A DNA stretch of 10,402 bases, from assembly GCA_947653315.1 (NCBI GenBank), contig CANTGP010000082.1, positions 1 to 10,402 of the forward strand, read 5' to 3'. The notes under the pieces were generated by a model. That model had not been told where the DNA came from, made no database searches, and was given only the letters and a program-made list of their open reading frames with translations. The position numbers were made by a program, and so were the translations under genes. Of this stretch, positions 1 to 6,736 are shown in pieces. Positions within the stretch are counted from its first letter, which is position 1; each line of letters starts with the position of its first letter. The stretch comes from an uncultured Lachnospiraceae bacterium. Lineage in GTDB: Bacteria; Bacillota; Clostridia; Lachnospirales; Lachnospiraceae.

Positions 1-2
1 GC

Positions 3-776
3 TGGACCGGATTTTTCTGGCGGATGATGATCTGCCGTCTGCTGGAATGGGAAATACCTACGTGGCTTGTTACCAATGTGAACCGGGAGAACATGGAATA
101 CCTTCCTTATATCCACGGATTGATAGAAGAAAAGGGTTGGAACCAATCGGAATATTTTTTGGGCTGCTGCGTCAGCAGGATTAAGAACCGGTTTGAAAGG
201 GATGATTCCTGCCTGCCGGAACATGAATTTTTGGACCTCGTCGCCGAAATGAAAATGTCGGGAAAGCTGGAATTAAAATATTTTAATTTTGAAGACATGC
301 GGATACTGAAAAACATTATGGCATTGTTTCATCCGGAAGCGGCGGGAACGGAAGCGGGGGGTCTTAGGAATTACTGTATCTACGGATGCGGAAACCGGAT
401 TAACCAGTATACCTTTTCGGCGGACGGATATATTTATCCCTGCGCGGCATCGGCAGGAAACCTAAAGTATGCCATCGGGCAGTTTAGGTTAAAAGAAGAA
501 ATCTGCCTGGCGGAAGAACCGGGAGAATGCTGGACAAAGAAGACGGTTTTGGAAAAAAACCGGTGCAGGCAATGCAAAACGGCGTTTGTATGCGGGGGCG
601 GATGCCCTTTGGAATCCAGGGAAAAAAATAAGTTTTGGGACATTCCCTTTTGTCCGGAAGCGGAGAAAATCGTACATTCCTATTTTCGCTGCCTGGAAAG
701 GGGGATTCCGGTCCTGAACAGGGAAACGGTTTATGAAAGCGGGGGAAATGCGTGTATATTACCAAATACTTTATAA
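3..776 (+). CDS. Radical SAM/SPASM protein, C-terminal part (5' end outside window)
   Basis: The reading frame is open to the left edge, and the visible part is the end of a radical SAM/SPASM enzyme. Numbered from the ATG at 24, it has the SPASM cysteine pattern for auxiliary 4Fe-4S clusters: C122, G135-x4-C140, C181-x2-C184-x5-C190-x3-C194 and C210. The core CxxxCxxC motif would lie upstream of the window. The protein aligns along its length with the next two genes (for example RLLEWEIP here against RLLEMEIP in the third), so the three are tandem paralogues. The ATG at 24 has no spaced ribosome binding site and falls inside the conserved domain, so it is not the native start. The first 22 bases fit the paralogues better in frame 2 (LDRIFLA against FDRTVNA) than in frame 3, which suggests a frameshift; see findings. 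The stop lies inside the next gene (25-base overlap), which implies translational coupling. The substrate is unknown; the family usually modifies peptides. Confidence 0.8.
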   Translation, partial: WTGFFWRMMICRLLEWEIPTWLVTNVNRENMEYLPYIHGLIEEKGWNQSEYFLGCCVSRIKNRFERDDSCLPEHEFLDLVAEMKMSGKLELKYFNFEDMRILKNIMALFHPEAAGTEAGGLRNYCIYGCGNRINQYTFSADGYIYPCAASAGNLKYAIGQFRLKEEICLAEEPGECWTKKTVLEKNRCRQCKTAFVCGGGCPLESREKNKFWDIPFCPEAEKIVHSYFRCLERGIPVLNRETVYESGGNACILPNTL

Positions 777-2140
777 CACACAGGCTGCCTTCGGGCAGGA
801 ATATACTGGTCAATACATTGACCGGCTCGGTGGATTTTGTGCCGCCCCATGTCGCGAAGCAGATGGAGGAAGGCAAATTTACGGAAACGGACGGTTTGGA
901 AGAAATCATGCTGAGGGAAAAGGGCTACCTGTTTGATTCTCCCGAAGACGAAAGGAAGGTGATAAGTGATTTAAGACGGAAAGAGGAAGAAGAAAGCGGG
1001 CTAAACCCGTATGTATTCGTTTTCTGCCTCACTTATGCCTGCAATCTCAGGTGTTTTTACTGTTTTGAGGATAATTACCACCAAGAGGAATCGGTGTTAA
1101 GCGGGGAGGACTTGGATAAAATTATCGGCTTTATGGAGCGGACCATCGGGAAAGATTCCAACCGGTCGTTCCGTGTCGTCCTGGAAGGCGGGGAACCGTT
1201 TATGCCTCACCGGGAAGAAATCCTGGAAGATTTTTTCGGGAAAATGAACAGGCTGGCGGCAGGATACCGCGGGTTTCGCGGCGTAACGGTTTTTACGAAC
1301 GGTGAAAATACCCTGTCTTATCTCGATTTGATCAGGCGTTACGCCGGCATCATCGAAAGGATGCTGATTACTTTGGCGGGTCCGGCGAAAGTGCACAATT
1401 TATACCGGGTTTCGGTTTCCGGAAAGGGTAATTATGAAAAGGCGGTAACGGCGACGTCCGTTCTCCTCCAAAACGGAATCCGCGTCCATACGGTGCTGAA
1501 CCTGGATAAAAACAATATCCATTGCCTGCCCGAAATATCGAACGAGCTGCACCGGTGCGGATGGATGGAAAAGGAGAATTACCTGGGATGCTATGTCAGC
1601 AGTATTAAATACTTTGATTCCAAATATGCAGGGGATGCGTTGAGCGAATATGCCATTTGGAAGGCGGTTTTGGATTTTGACGGACGCGGGGAACCGGATG
1701 CGGGGCTGTTTCATTTGGGGGACATGAAGCACTTGAAAAGCGTGGACAGGCTGATACGGTGCAGGAGACCCCGCTTCCATAACTGTGCGGCGGCGGACGG
1801 AAAGCAATACCTGTTCGGTCCCGACGGCCTGATCTATAACTGCACGAAGGTTACGGCAAAAAAGGAATATTCCATCGGAGGATACCGTGGGGAAGCGGAG
1901 ACGGAATTGGAGGAAGAAAAAGTGAAGTGGTGGAAGACCGGAACCGGGCAGGGAAGCGGGTACTGTGACGATTGCAGGTATGCGTTTATCTGCGGGGGAA
2001 AATGCCGCTATGAAGAAGACAGGCTTGGTTTCCGGCCGGAGGTATGCCGGAGGGATATGGAAAACCTGTGCCGGCTGTATTTGGATCATCTGGAGGAGGG
2101 AAACTGTCCGGCACCGCGGGACATTATCTATGATAACTGA
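752..2140 (+). CDS. Radical SAM/SPASM peptide-maturase-like protein
   Basis: A complete 462-residue enzyme. An N-terminal module of about 90 residues opens with a pattern shared with the third paralogue (MYxT, then LPSG, LVN and LTG). The radical SAM core has C97-x3-C101-x2-C104 for the SAM-binding 4Fe-4S cluster and the GGEP motif at 146-149. The SPASM domain shows C345, G359-x4-C364, C405-x2-C408-x5-C414-x3-C418 and C432, enough ligands for two auxiliary clusters. SPASM enzymes of this layout typically make thioether, C-C or C-O crosslinks or otherwise modify ribosomal peptides; the substrate here cannot be named. The start is GTG at 752, chosen because translation from it reproduces the paralogue's N-terminus and because GGGGGA lies 5 bases upstream. 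It overlaps the preceding gene by 25 bases. The motif that is usually HD-x-x-R reads HNLYR, a minor departure. Confidence 0.88.
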   Translation: MYITKYFITHRLPSGRNILVNTLTGSVDFVPPHVAKQMEEGKFTETDGLEEIMLREKGYLFDSPEDERKVISDLRRKEEEESGLNPYVFVFCLTYACNLRCFYCFEDNYHQEESVLSGEDLDKIIGFMERTIGKDSNRSFRVVLEGGEPFMPHREEILEDFFGKMNRLAAGYRGFRGVTVFTNGENTLSYLDLIRRYAGIIERMLITLAGPAKVHNLYRVSVSGKGNYEKAVTATSVLLQNGIRVHTVLNLDKNNIHCLPEISNELHRCGWMEKENYLGCYVSSIKYFDSKYAGDALSEYAIWKAVLDFDGRGEPDAGLFHLGDMKHLKSVDRLIRCRRPRFHNCAAADGKQYLFGPDGLIYNCTKVTAKKEYSIGGYRGEAETELEEEKVKWWKTGTGQGSGYCDDCRYAFICGGKCRYEEDRLGFRPEVCRRDMENLCRLYLDHLEEGNCPAPRDIIYDN

Positions 2141-2146
2141 ATGAAT

Positions 2147-2178
2147 TGCCCGGCAGGAACCCCATTTCGCTGCGGGCA
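2147..2178 (+). promoter_or_regulatory. Intercistronic hairpin just before a ribosome binding site
   Basis: TGCCC at 2147-2151 and GCAG at 2153-2156 pair with CTGC at 2170-2173 and GGGCA at 2174-2178. This gives a 9-bp stem with one bulged G (2152) and a 13-base loop. It fills most of the 51-base gap between the second and third SPASM genes and ends 4 bases before the GGAGGGAG ribosome binding site. No U-run follows, so it is not an intrinsic terminator. It could be an mRNA processing or stability element, or a translation modulator; the structure is read from sequence and the role is inferred. Confidence 0.45.
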
Positions 2179-2191
2179 GAACGGAGGGAGC

Positions 2192-3595
2192 ATGTATTTA
2201 ACAAACTATTACTACGAAACGAAATTGCCGTCAGGGGAAATCATGTTAGTGAATTTTCTTACGGGCAAGGTGTTCCATATACAGGAACGGATCAGAAAAG
2301 CAATACGGAATTGGAAAACCACGGGTGATTTGTCCGCGTTGGATTTCCTGATTCACCATCAATTCTTATTTACGGACAGGGAGGAAGAACAAAAGCTGAT
2401 TGGGGAAAAAGCGGAACGGTATCAGGCAGGACTGAAAGAGAAGACGAAATTATACGGGCTGTGCCTTACCTATGACTGTAATCTGCGGTGCCCTTACTGC
2501 TATGAAAACGGAATCGGACGGCAGGGTACCCTGATGTCCGCGGAAATGATTGACAGGGCAATACGGGGAATCGGGGAGCTGAATGAAAAGCTCGAATCCA
2601 AAAGCTCCCTGCTGGTTTTGTTCGGCGGAGAGCCGTTTATGGAATGCAACCGGAAAGCGGTGGAGTACTTTTTTGATGCGGCGGAAAAGTTCTGTATACG
2701 GGAGAGGGAAAACGGCAGGAAATGCCGGATGGTCCTTTTTTCCAACGGTTATGAGCTGGCGGGTTTTCTGCCGCTGCTGGAACGTTATCGGAAGGATATC
2801 GACAGTATCATGCTTACCCTGAACGGGACAAAAGAGGTGCATGACAAATTAAAGAGACCGGTTGATGCGGGCAGCAGTTTTGACAGAACGGTAAACGCCA
2901 TAGAAAGGCTTTTGGAAATGGAGATTCCGGTCAATGTAAGATGTGATGTGGATAAGACCAATATCCGTTTCCTTTCCCATACGGCAGATTTTGTAATGGA
3001 AAGGGGATGGCAGGAAAACCCGCTGTTCCGCTACTATATATCGCCGATTAAGTGGAAGGACGACGGTACCTGCCTGTCGGAAGGGGAAATACTGAAATCT
3101 TTCCTGAAGTTGGACGGAATCCACGGAGGAAAACTTTCGGCCGTTTTTGAGCTGGGGGCGCTGCGCTTGGTACATAATATGGTCGGTATGCTGGACGGCA
3201 GCGGTGAAGGCTCGATGGCTTACTTTTACTGCGAAGCGGTAAAGCAGCAGCAATACGTGTTCGGGACGGACGGCTATATCTACAAATGTCTGTCAAGCAT
3301 CGGGAAACCGGAGCTTGCCTTTGGGGAATACGGAGACGGGGTAATCATGTACGGCGGCAGGGAAGAACGCTGGAGTGTAAGGAATGTGCTGAGCATTCCA
3401 AAATGCAGGGAATGCAGGTTTGCCTTTGTCTGCGGAGGCGGCTGCGCACTTGCGGCAGAGCAGGGGGGCGACCTGTACGAGCCGAAATGTGAAGACGTCA
3501 GGACGGTGGTTGACGGCTGCCTGTATGCGGCGGATAAGGGAAAAAACATTATCAGCTACGGTTTTTACTACGACGAAAATGCAGGGGAGCACTAG
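2192..3595 (+). CDS. Radical SAM/SPASM peptide-maturase-like protein
   Basis: A 467-residue paralogue of the preceding gene. The core motif is C96-x3-C100-x2-C103 (CNLRCPYC), followed by GGEP at 145-148. The SPASM ligands are C347, G361-x4-C366, C405-x2-C408-x5-C414-x3-C418 and C433. The C405-C418 block has the same residue numbers as in the second gene, so little insertion or deletion separates the two. The in-frame ATG at 2141, directly after the upstream stop, would add 17 residues. The ATG at 2192 is preferred because it has a strong GGAGGGAG site (2183-2190) and gives the N-terminus shared with the neighbour (MYLTN against MYITK). The function is probably peptide modification. Three divergent copies in a row suggest successive reactions, or related substrates, rather than simple redundancy; that is inference. 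Confidence 0.88.
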   Translation: MYLTNYYYETKLPSGEIMLVNFLTGKVFHIQERIRKAIRNWKTTGDLSALDFLIHHQFLFTDREEEQKLIGEKAERYQAGLKEKTKLYGLCLTYDCNLRCPYCYENGIGRQGTLMSAEMIDRAIRGIGELNEKLESKSSLLVLFGGEPFMECNRKAVEYFFDAAEKFCIRERENGRKCRMVLFSNGYELAGFLPLLERYRKDIDSIMLTLNGTKEVHDKLKRPVDAGSSFDRTVNAIERLLEMEIPVNVRCDVDKTNIRFLSHTADFVMERGWQENPLFRYYISPIKWKDDGTCLSEGEILKSFLKLDGIHGGKLSAVFELGALRLVHNMVGMLDGSGEGSMAYFYCEAVKQQQYVFGTDGYIYKCLSSIGKPELAFGEYGDGVIMYGGREERWSVRNVLSIPKCRECRFAFVCGGGCALAAEQGGDLYEPKCEDVRTVVDGCLYAADKGKNIISYGFYYDENAGEH

Positions 3596-3629
3596 ACGTC
3601 ATGCGTGAAGGCGGGAAGCAGAAAGAAGC

Positions 3630-3676
3630 GGAAACAGAAAAGCAAAAAAATATAAAAACTATGGAAACGGAAAAGG
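3630..3676 (+). repeat. Imperfect direct repeat in a purine-rich leader
   Basis: GGAAACAGAAAAG at 3630-3642 recurs as GGAAACGGAAAAG at 3663-3675, 33 bases downstream, in the purine-rich spacer before the U32 gene. The spacer is in frame with that gene but would encode only a Lys/Glu-rich stretch, so it is read as untranslated leader. No function can be assigned. Confidence 0.4.
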
Positions 3677-3687
3677 AGAAAAATCAT

Positions 3688-5118
3688 ATGGAAATGACAG
3701 TAGGAACAAAGTGGGAAGAAGGATATGTAAGGAAACTGGCGCAAATGGGAGTCAATATGGTCTATGGGTCGCTGCGGGAGAGTGCCATCGGAAACGCACG
3801 GGCTTCCGCCGTCCTGCCGGAGGTCAGTAAGGAAGAAGCAGTCAAACATGTGGAGCTGGTACATTCTTTGGGCATGAGATTTGGTTATACGCTGAATTCC
3901 CCCTGCCTTGGCAATATGGAATTTACCGCCAAAGGACAGAACCGGATACTGGAAGAACTGGACTTTATCTATCATGAATTAAAGGCGGACCAGGTCATCA
4001 TTACCGTTCCTTCCCTTATGGAAATCGTCAGGAAACGGTTTCCTGATTGGGAAATAAAGGCATCCATTGTCAATCAGATCAGTACGGTGGAATCGGTTAG
4101 GAGTTTTATTGAACTGGGAGCCGACGTCATCGTCATTGACAATAACAATAACCGGAAGTTTAAGGTCATTGAGGCAATCCGGAGTTTCACGGACAAAAAG
4201 CTGGAAGTGCTTGCCAACGACAGTTGCCTGTTGGACTGCCCTTATAAAAACTACCATTATAATATATCCGCCCATTCGAGCAGGGACGACGATCCGCTGG
4301 ATAAATGGTTTGTGGATTACTGTGTCATGAAATGCATGAAGGAAAAATGTACGAATCCCGAATTGATTATCAAATCCAGTTTTATCCGTCCCGAAGATGT
4401 GGGCATCTATGAGGATTTGGGCATCGACGTGTTAAAAATCAATACCAGGCACATGCCTGCGGATTGGGGACTGAGGGCGGTGAAAGCCTATGCGGACCGT
4501 TCTTATGACGGCAATCTTTTGGATATCATATGTCCGGTTGCCATGACGTTTCCGGAAGAAAGCCTGTCAAAAATGGAGGGGTGGAAAGAGGAATCCTGGG
4601 CACAGTTTATATACAGCATGAATTTCCCGACGCCGGAAATGTATTTGGACAACCGGAAACTGGACGGATTTTTGGAGCATTACAGGAAAGAAGGGCATGA
4701 CTGCGATTCCATGTGCGGTATTAGCTGCAATTACTGTAAGGAACTGGCGGATAAGACAGTAACCCCGGACCCTGACCGTCAGAGATATGAAAACTATGTG
4801 AACTTCATGGAAGAAGGCATTGACAATATTATCCAATGTTCCCTGGCGGATGAAAATACGGCGGTACAGGGTACGAAATGGGATGAAGCGATAAGAAGCG
4901 AGTATGAAGACCTGCTGACCATCGTGCCGTGGATGTTCCGTAGCATTGCCCAAAAGAAGACGACGGCCAAGGCGGAACAGTTCGCCGCTGCCAGAAAATC
5001 CGCCGTGGTGGAAGCGGAGGATATGGTAAAGGCCGTGTACAGTGAAACGCCAAACGGAAGTATGAAAAAGCTGATGGCTAAACTGGAAAAGTACCGCCAT
5101 ACTTCCCTGGTGGAATAG
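3688..5118 (+). CDS. Peptidase U32 family protein, likely iron-sulfur enzyme
   Basis: A 476-residue protein with the N-terminal TIM-barrel pattern of peptidase family U32. A VYGSLRES segment near residue 25 is followed by an early GYTLNS strand and a LGADVIVID strand near 143-151. The family's central Cys segment begins LEVLANDSC (ends at C180), with further cysteines at C184, C212, C216 and C221. Family members UbiU, UbiV, TrhP and RlhA are associated with oxygen-independent hydroxylation, and UbiU/UbiV bind a 4Fe-4S cluster through four cysteines; others are annotated as proteases. A second cluster, C339-x3-C343-x3-C347-x2-C350, sits in the C-terminal half and could hold another Fe-S centre. 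The start is ATG 3688, with AGGAG 9 bases upstream. The in-frame ATGs at 3601 and 3661 would add a Lys/Glu-rich extension and have poorer binding sites. Hydroxylation of the pathway substrate is plausible; proteolysis cannot be excluded. Confidence 0.8.
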   Translation: MEMTVGTKWEEGYVRKLAQMGVNMVYGSLRESAIGNARASAVLPEVSKEEAVKHVELVHSLGMRFGYTLNSPCLGNMEFTAKGQNRILEELDFIYHELKADQVIITVPSLMEIVRKRFPDWEIKASIVNQISTVESVRSFIELGADVIVIDNNNNRKFKVIEAIRSFTDKKLEVLANDSCLLDCPYKNYHYNISAHSSRDDDPLDKWFVDYCVMKCMKEKCTNPELIIKSSFIRPEDVGIYEDLGIDVLKINTRHMPADWGLRAVKAYADRSYDGNLLDIICPVAMTFPEESLSKMEGWKEESWAQFIYSMNFPTPEMYLDNRKLDGFLEHYRKEGHDCDSMCGISCNYCKELADKTVTPDPDRQRYENYVNFMEEGIDNIIQCSLADENTAVQGTKWDEAIRSEYEDLLTIVPWMFRSIAQKKTTAKAEQFAAARKSAVVEAEDMVKAVYSETPNGSMKKLMAKLEKYRHTSLVE

Positions 5119-5121
5119 AAT

Positions 5122-5136
5122 GCCTGTCTGACAGGC
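5122..5136 (+). other. Short hairpin after the U32 gene
   Basis: GCCTGT (5122-5127) pairs with ACAGGC (5131-5136) around a CTG loop, 3 bases after the U32 stop codon. It is followed by an A-run rather than T-run on the plus strand, so it is not a forward intrinsic terminator. It may protect the 3' end of a processed transcript. Confidence 0.35.
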
Positions 5137-5182
5137 AAAAAGGAATAAAGGCAAAAGGAATAAAGGTGAAAAGGAAAGGAGG
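5134..5182 (+). repeat. Purine-rich imperfect tandem repeat leading into a ribosome binding site
   Basis: A unit of 16 bases (GGCAAAAAGGAATAAA, 5134-5149) is followed by a 15-base copy (GGCAAAAGGAATAAA, 5150-5164) differing only by one A. A degenerate third copy (5165-5182) ends in the AAGGAGG ribosome binding site of the next gene. The pattern suggests slippage-driven duplication. Each unit contains an AAGGA core that could act as a standby ribosome site; that role is inferred. Confidence 0.6.
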
Positions 5183-5186
5183 ACAT

Positions 5187-6722
5187 ATGGATATTTTATT
5201 ATTGAACCCGCCCATCAGTGCAAAACTTGCTTCCCCGAAAGTAAAGGGACCGTTCAGCGACGTCGGGGAGAACCTGGGTCTGTGTTACATCGCTTCTTCC
5301 GTCCGGGAGCGGGGATACACGGCGGAAATCTTTGACGCATACTTAACGGAAATGGAAGCGGACAGGGTGGTGGAGGAAATCCTGCTGCGGAATCCCAACA
5401 TGCTGGCGGTTTCCATTCCTTCCGTTATGGCGTTAAAAAATGCTTCCGCCATTACCGCGAAAATCCGGGAGGCAAACAAAGGAATTTCCATTGTGGTAGG
5501 CGGGCATTACGCCACTATTTGTCATGAAACGGTTCTGCGGAGTACAAAGGCGGATGCACTCATACTTTCCGAAGGGGAAAGGACTATGGTCAATCTGTAT
5601 GAAACGCTGTCAGAAGGCGGGTCCCTGGAAAATGTGGCGGGAATTGTTTATGAGGAAAACGGTACGGTAAAGAGGAATCCCGGAGAGGGTCTGATTGACG
5701 ATTTGGATTCCCTTCCGTTTCCGTCCAGGGAGCTTTTGCCCGCCGTACTCGAAAAGGGAGGATTCGCTTCCGTCCTGACAAGCCGGGGTTGTTACGGGAA
5801 ATGTACGTTTTGTTCTTCGGCAGACTTTCTTGGCAAGTCCCATAGGGGAAAATACTGGCGGCCGAGAAGCAGCGGCAATGTGGTGGATGAAATAGAACTT
5901 CTCAACAGGGAATACGGCGTGGGGAATCTGGTCATGATTGACGATTCTTTCATAGGCAGTCTGAAGGCGGGAGGAGAAAGGGCGGTCAATATCGCGGAGG
6001 AAATCATAAGACGGGGACTAAAGCTGCATTATCTGATTATGTGCAAACCGGAAGAAGTGGACCGGGTAATCTTTGCGGCGCTGAAGAAATCCGGCCTTGC
6101 GGCCGTATCCATCGGAATAGAATCCGGCGCCCAAAGCGGTCTTGACAGAATGAACAGGAATTGTACCGTCGGTATGTGCAGGGAGGCGCTTTCCGTTCTC
6201 AGGGAGCTGGATTTGGAAGTCTTTATAGGGCTGATTCCGTTTGACCCGGATACTACGGCGGAGGAACTGGAGGAAACGATAGATTTCCTGTATTCCATGG
6301 GGGAACTGAATGTCTCCCTGTTCCGGAAAAGGATGATGTGTCTGCCGGGTTCGGGAATCGAACGCAGTATGTCGGAGCAGAACCGTTTGGAGAATGGAAA
6401 GTATACGATTTCGGACAGGATTACCGAGCAGGTCTGCAGAATTATGGAGACGGCAGGCAAGAGCTGGGGAAACCAATTGAACTGTTATCTTTACAATTCT
6501 TTGTGGCGGATAGCGATATCGGACGGGACGGAAGAAAAATGCGGGGAGATACGCAGGCAGGCAAGGGAGGCGGTAAATGAAAAAAGCAGGGATATCCTGA
6601 AAGGGGTCATCGAATCCGTCAGGGAAGGCAGGGAAGAAAGCGTTATTTCGGAACAGGCGGAACGGGAAACGGAAAGTCTGTACCGGGAAGTTTCCGGGCT
6701 GCTGGAACGGATTGCATATTAG
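5187..6722 (+). CDS. B12-binding-domain radical SAM protein
   Basis: A 511-residue protein with an N-terminal cobalamin-binding (Rossmann-like) domain followed by a radical SAM core. The N-terminus reads MDILLLNPP, typical of this class. An EIFDAY segment lies near 47-52 and VVGGHYA at 103-109 matches the usual VxGGxH turn. The core motif is C202-x3-C206-x2-C209 (RGCYGKCTFC), and an IGIESG segment at 309-314 is typical. There is no DxHxxG motif, as expected for this class, which binds cobalamin without His ligation. Family members methylate unactivated carbon or phosphorus centres or catalyse ring rearrangements; the substrate here is unknown. ATG 5187 is chosen because AAGGAGG (5176-5182) lies 4 bases upstream and the protein then begins with the conserved strand. 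A GTG at 5166 would add 7 residues. The gene follows the U32 gene by 68 bases and its stop codon overlaps the next ribosome binding site. Confidence 0.87.
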   Translation: MDILLLNPPISAKLASPKVKGPFSDVGENLGLCYIASSVRERGYTAEIFDAYLTEMEADRVVEEILLRNPNMLAVSIPSVMALKNASAITAKIREANKGISIVVGGHYATICHETVLRSTKADALILSEGERTMVNLYETLSEGGSLENVAGIVYEENGTVKRNPGEGLIDDLDSLPFPSRELLPAVLEKGGFASVLTSRGCYGKCTFCSSADFLGKSHRGKYWRPRSSGNVVDEIELLNREYGVGNLVMIDDSFIGSLKAGGERAVNIAEEIIRRGLKLHYLIMCKPEEVDRVIFAALKKSGLAAVSIGIESGAQSGLDRMNRNCTVGMCREALSVLRELDLEVFIGLIPFDPDTTAEELEETIDFLYSMGELNVSLFRKRMMCLPGSGIERSMSEQNRLENGKYTISDRITEQVCRIMETAGKSWGNQLNCYLYNSLWRIAISDGTEEKCGEIRRQAREAVNEKSRDILKGVIESVREGREESVISEQAERETESLYREVSGLLERIAY

Positions 6723-6736
6723 GAGGAAAAAGATAC

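Noticed and set aside
1400-2089. Long minus-strand open frame (229 codons) opposite the second SPASM gene
   Set aside because: It lies wholly antisense to a gene with clear SPASM motifs, has no recognisable family features, and follows the pattern of antisense frames opened by purine-rich coding.
3601-3687. N-terminal Lys/Glu-rich extension of the U32 protein, or a small separate peptide
   Set aside because: No stop separates it from the U32 frame, the ATG at 3688 has the better-placed ribosome binding site, and the family fold starts just after it. The stretch is treated as leader.
4723-4740. Radical SAM motif inside the U32 gene (CxxxCxxC at residues 343-350)
   Set aside because: The spacing matches, but it sits in the C-terminal half after a U32 barrel and lacks the other radical SAM elements such as a GGE motif downstream, so it is reported as a Cys cluster only.
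3596-5186. RiPP precursor peptide hidden in the spacers
   Set aside because: The spacers at 3596-3687 and 5119-5186 contain no independent short frame with a start, ribosome binding site and leader/core-like composition. If a precursor exists it is probably left of the window.
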